A stretch of 64,000 bases of DNA from Pseudomonas indica NBRC 103045 (GTDB taxonomy: Bacteria > Pseudomonadota > Gammaproteobacteria > Pseudomonadales > Pseudomonadaceae). Both the position numbers and the translations under genes were made by a program. The notes beneath the pieces are model-generated. The model was not told the origin of the DNA, made no database searches, and saw nothing but the letters and a program-made list of their open reading frames with translations. The DNA is taken from NCBI RefSeq assembly GCF_002091635.1, contig NZ_BDAC01000004.1:271142-335141 (forward strand), written 5' to 3'. Below are positions 63,596-64,000 of the stretch, piece by piece (positions within the stretch are counted from its first letter, which is position 1; each line of letters begins with the position of its first letter).

Positions 63596-64000
63596 ATGCT
63601 TGAGAAACACAGAGTTCTGGATTCCGCTCCAGAGTACGTAGATAAAAAGAAATATCTCTGGATACTATCAACTTTGTGGCCGGCTACTCCGATGATCGGA
63701 ATCTGGCTTGCAAATGAAACTGGTTGGGGGATTTTTTATGGGCTGGTATTGCTCGTATGGTACGGCGCACTTCCATTGCTTGATGCGATGTTTGGTGAGG
63801 ACTTTAATAATCCGCCTGAAGAAGTGGTGCCGAAACTAGAGAAGGAGCGGTACTATCGAGTTTTGACATATCTAACAGTTCCTATGCATTACGCTGCATT
63901 AATTGTGTCAGCATGGTGGGTCGGAACTCAGCCAATGTCTTGGCTTGAAATTGGTGCGCTTGCCTTGTCACTGGGTATCGTGAACGGACTAGCGCTCAAT
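63596..64000 (+). CDS. alkB: Alkane 1-monooxygenase AlkB, N-terminal part (partial)
   Basis: The first 135 codons, running off the window. The sequence starts MLEKHRVLDSAPEYVDKKKY and appears practically identical to AlkB of P. putida GPo1, the integral-membrane diiron hydroxylase that oxidises medium-chain alkanes to 1-alkanols. Two or more membrane helices are visible (for example LWILSTLWPATPMIGIWLA and IFYGLVLLVWYGALPLL). The first His box lies beyond the edge. GC content is clearly lower than in the host, as for the OCT plasmid alk genes. Confidence 0.93.
   Translation, partial: MLEKHRVLDSAPEYVDKKKYLWILSTLWPATPMIGIWLANETGWGIFYGLVLLVWYGALPLLDAMFGEDFNNPPEEVVPKLEKERYYRVLTYLTVPMHYAALIVSAWWVGTQPMSWLEIGALALSLGIVNGLALN

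Larger units (their letters stand above)
54602..64000 (+). mobile_element. Genomic island inserted in recA (left end; right end outside the window)
   Basis: From the recA break the sequence becomes clearly AT-rich compared with the chromosome. It opens with three tyrosine-recombinase-type genes and a coiled-coil gene, all reading away from the junction. These are followed by small cargo genes, IS and recombinase remnants, and the start of alkB. The recombinase module is expected to catalyse the recA insertion. I see no second recA junction up to base 64000, so the island is at least 9.4 kb. Cargo after 60.2 kb is mosaic in base composition, so more than one insertion is likely. Confidence 0.82.

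Overview
The window is high-GC chromosome from a denitrifying Pseudomonas, probably of the P. aeruginosa/P. citronellolis/P. nitroreducens lineage. The evidence is the nirSCFDLGHJEN order, the pqqABCDE and ped/exa-type alcohol oxidation genes, ubiUVT, recX-recA, and Pseudomonas REP sequences built on GAATTCATTCGC. Species cannot be fixed from the sequence alone. No rRNA, tRNA or CRISPR was seen.

Layout. (1) 1-7.3 kb: end of nirS and the complete heme d1 biosynthesis operon nirC-N. (2) 7.4-8.5 kb: azlCD amino-acid exporter. (3) 8.6-15.4 kb: pqqABCDE, an EEP-family nuclease and the aldehyde dehydrogenase exaC. (4) 15.6-17.5 kb: a REP array and a chemoreceptor. (5) 17.7-21.9 kb: the most interesting region. 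It is a second PQQ-like gene set: a 24-residue PqqA-like peptide, PqqD-like and PqqE-like proteins, two membrane proteins, a divergent SerC-type aminotransferase and a divergent PyrD-type flavoprotein. A perfect ANR/DNR box lies upstream. There is no second pqqB, pqqC or protease, so the product is probably not PQQ; I know of no described pathway with this composition. (6) 22-27 kb: a LysR-controlled D-amino-acid oxidation and transport operon. (7) 27.3-46.9 kb: a large PQQ-linked alcohol oxidation locus (PedH-type dehydrogenase with the lanthanide-type Asp pair, PedF cytochrome, SoxYZ-like carrier, relay metallohydrolase, ABC system, AgmR regulator, hybrid kinase, FIST sensor, porin). It shares an upstream motif, TACTACC..TTGGTAG, with pqqA and exaC. 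(8) 47.4-53.3 kb: pqqF, a YjdF-like protein and ubiUVT, the O2-independent ubiquinone pathway, with its own ANR box. (9) 53.6-64 kb: recX, then recA cut in the middle by an AT-rich mobile element. This starts with three tyrosine-recombinase-type genes plus a small coiled-coil protein, continues through IS66, IS21, IS5 and recombinase debris, and reaches the alkB promoter and first 135 codons of a P. putida GPo1-type alkane hydroxylase at the window edge.

How the parts fit. The nir genes supply heme d1 for nitrite respiration and ubiUVT supplies ubiquinone without oxygen. The PQQ genes supply the cofactor for periplasmic alcohol oxidation, whose electrons pass to PedF and whose aldehydes go to ExaC. 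The island adds alkane hydroxylation, which makes the alcohols. The second PQQ-like operon appears to be switched on by low oxygen or NO rather than by the alcohol regulon, suggesting an anaerobically made peptide-derived molecule.
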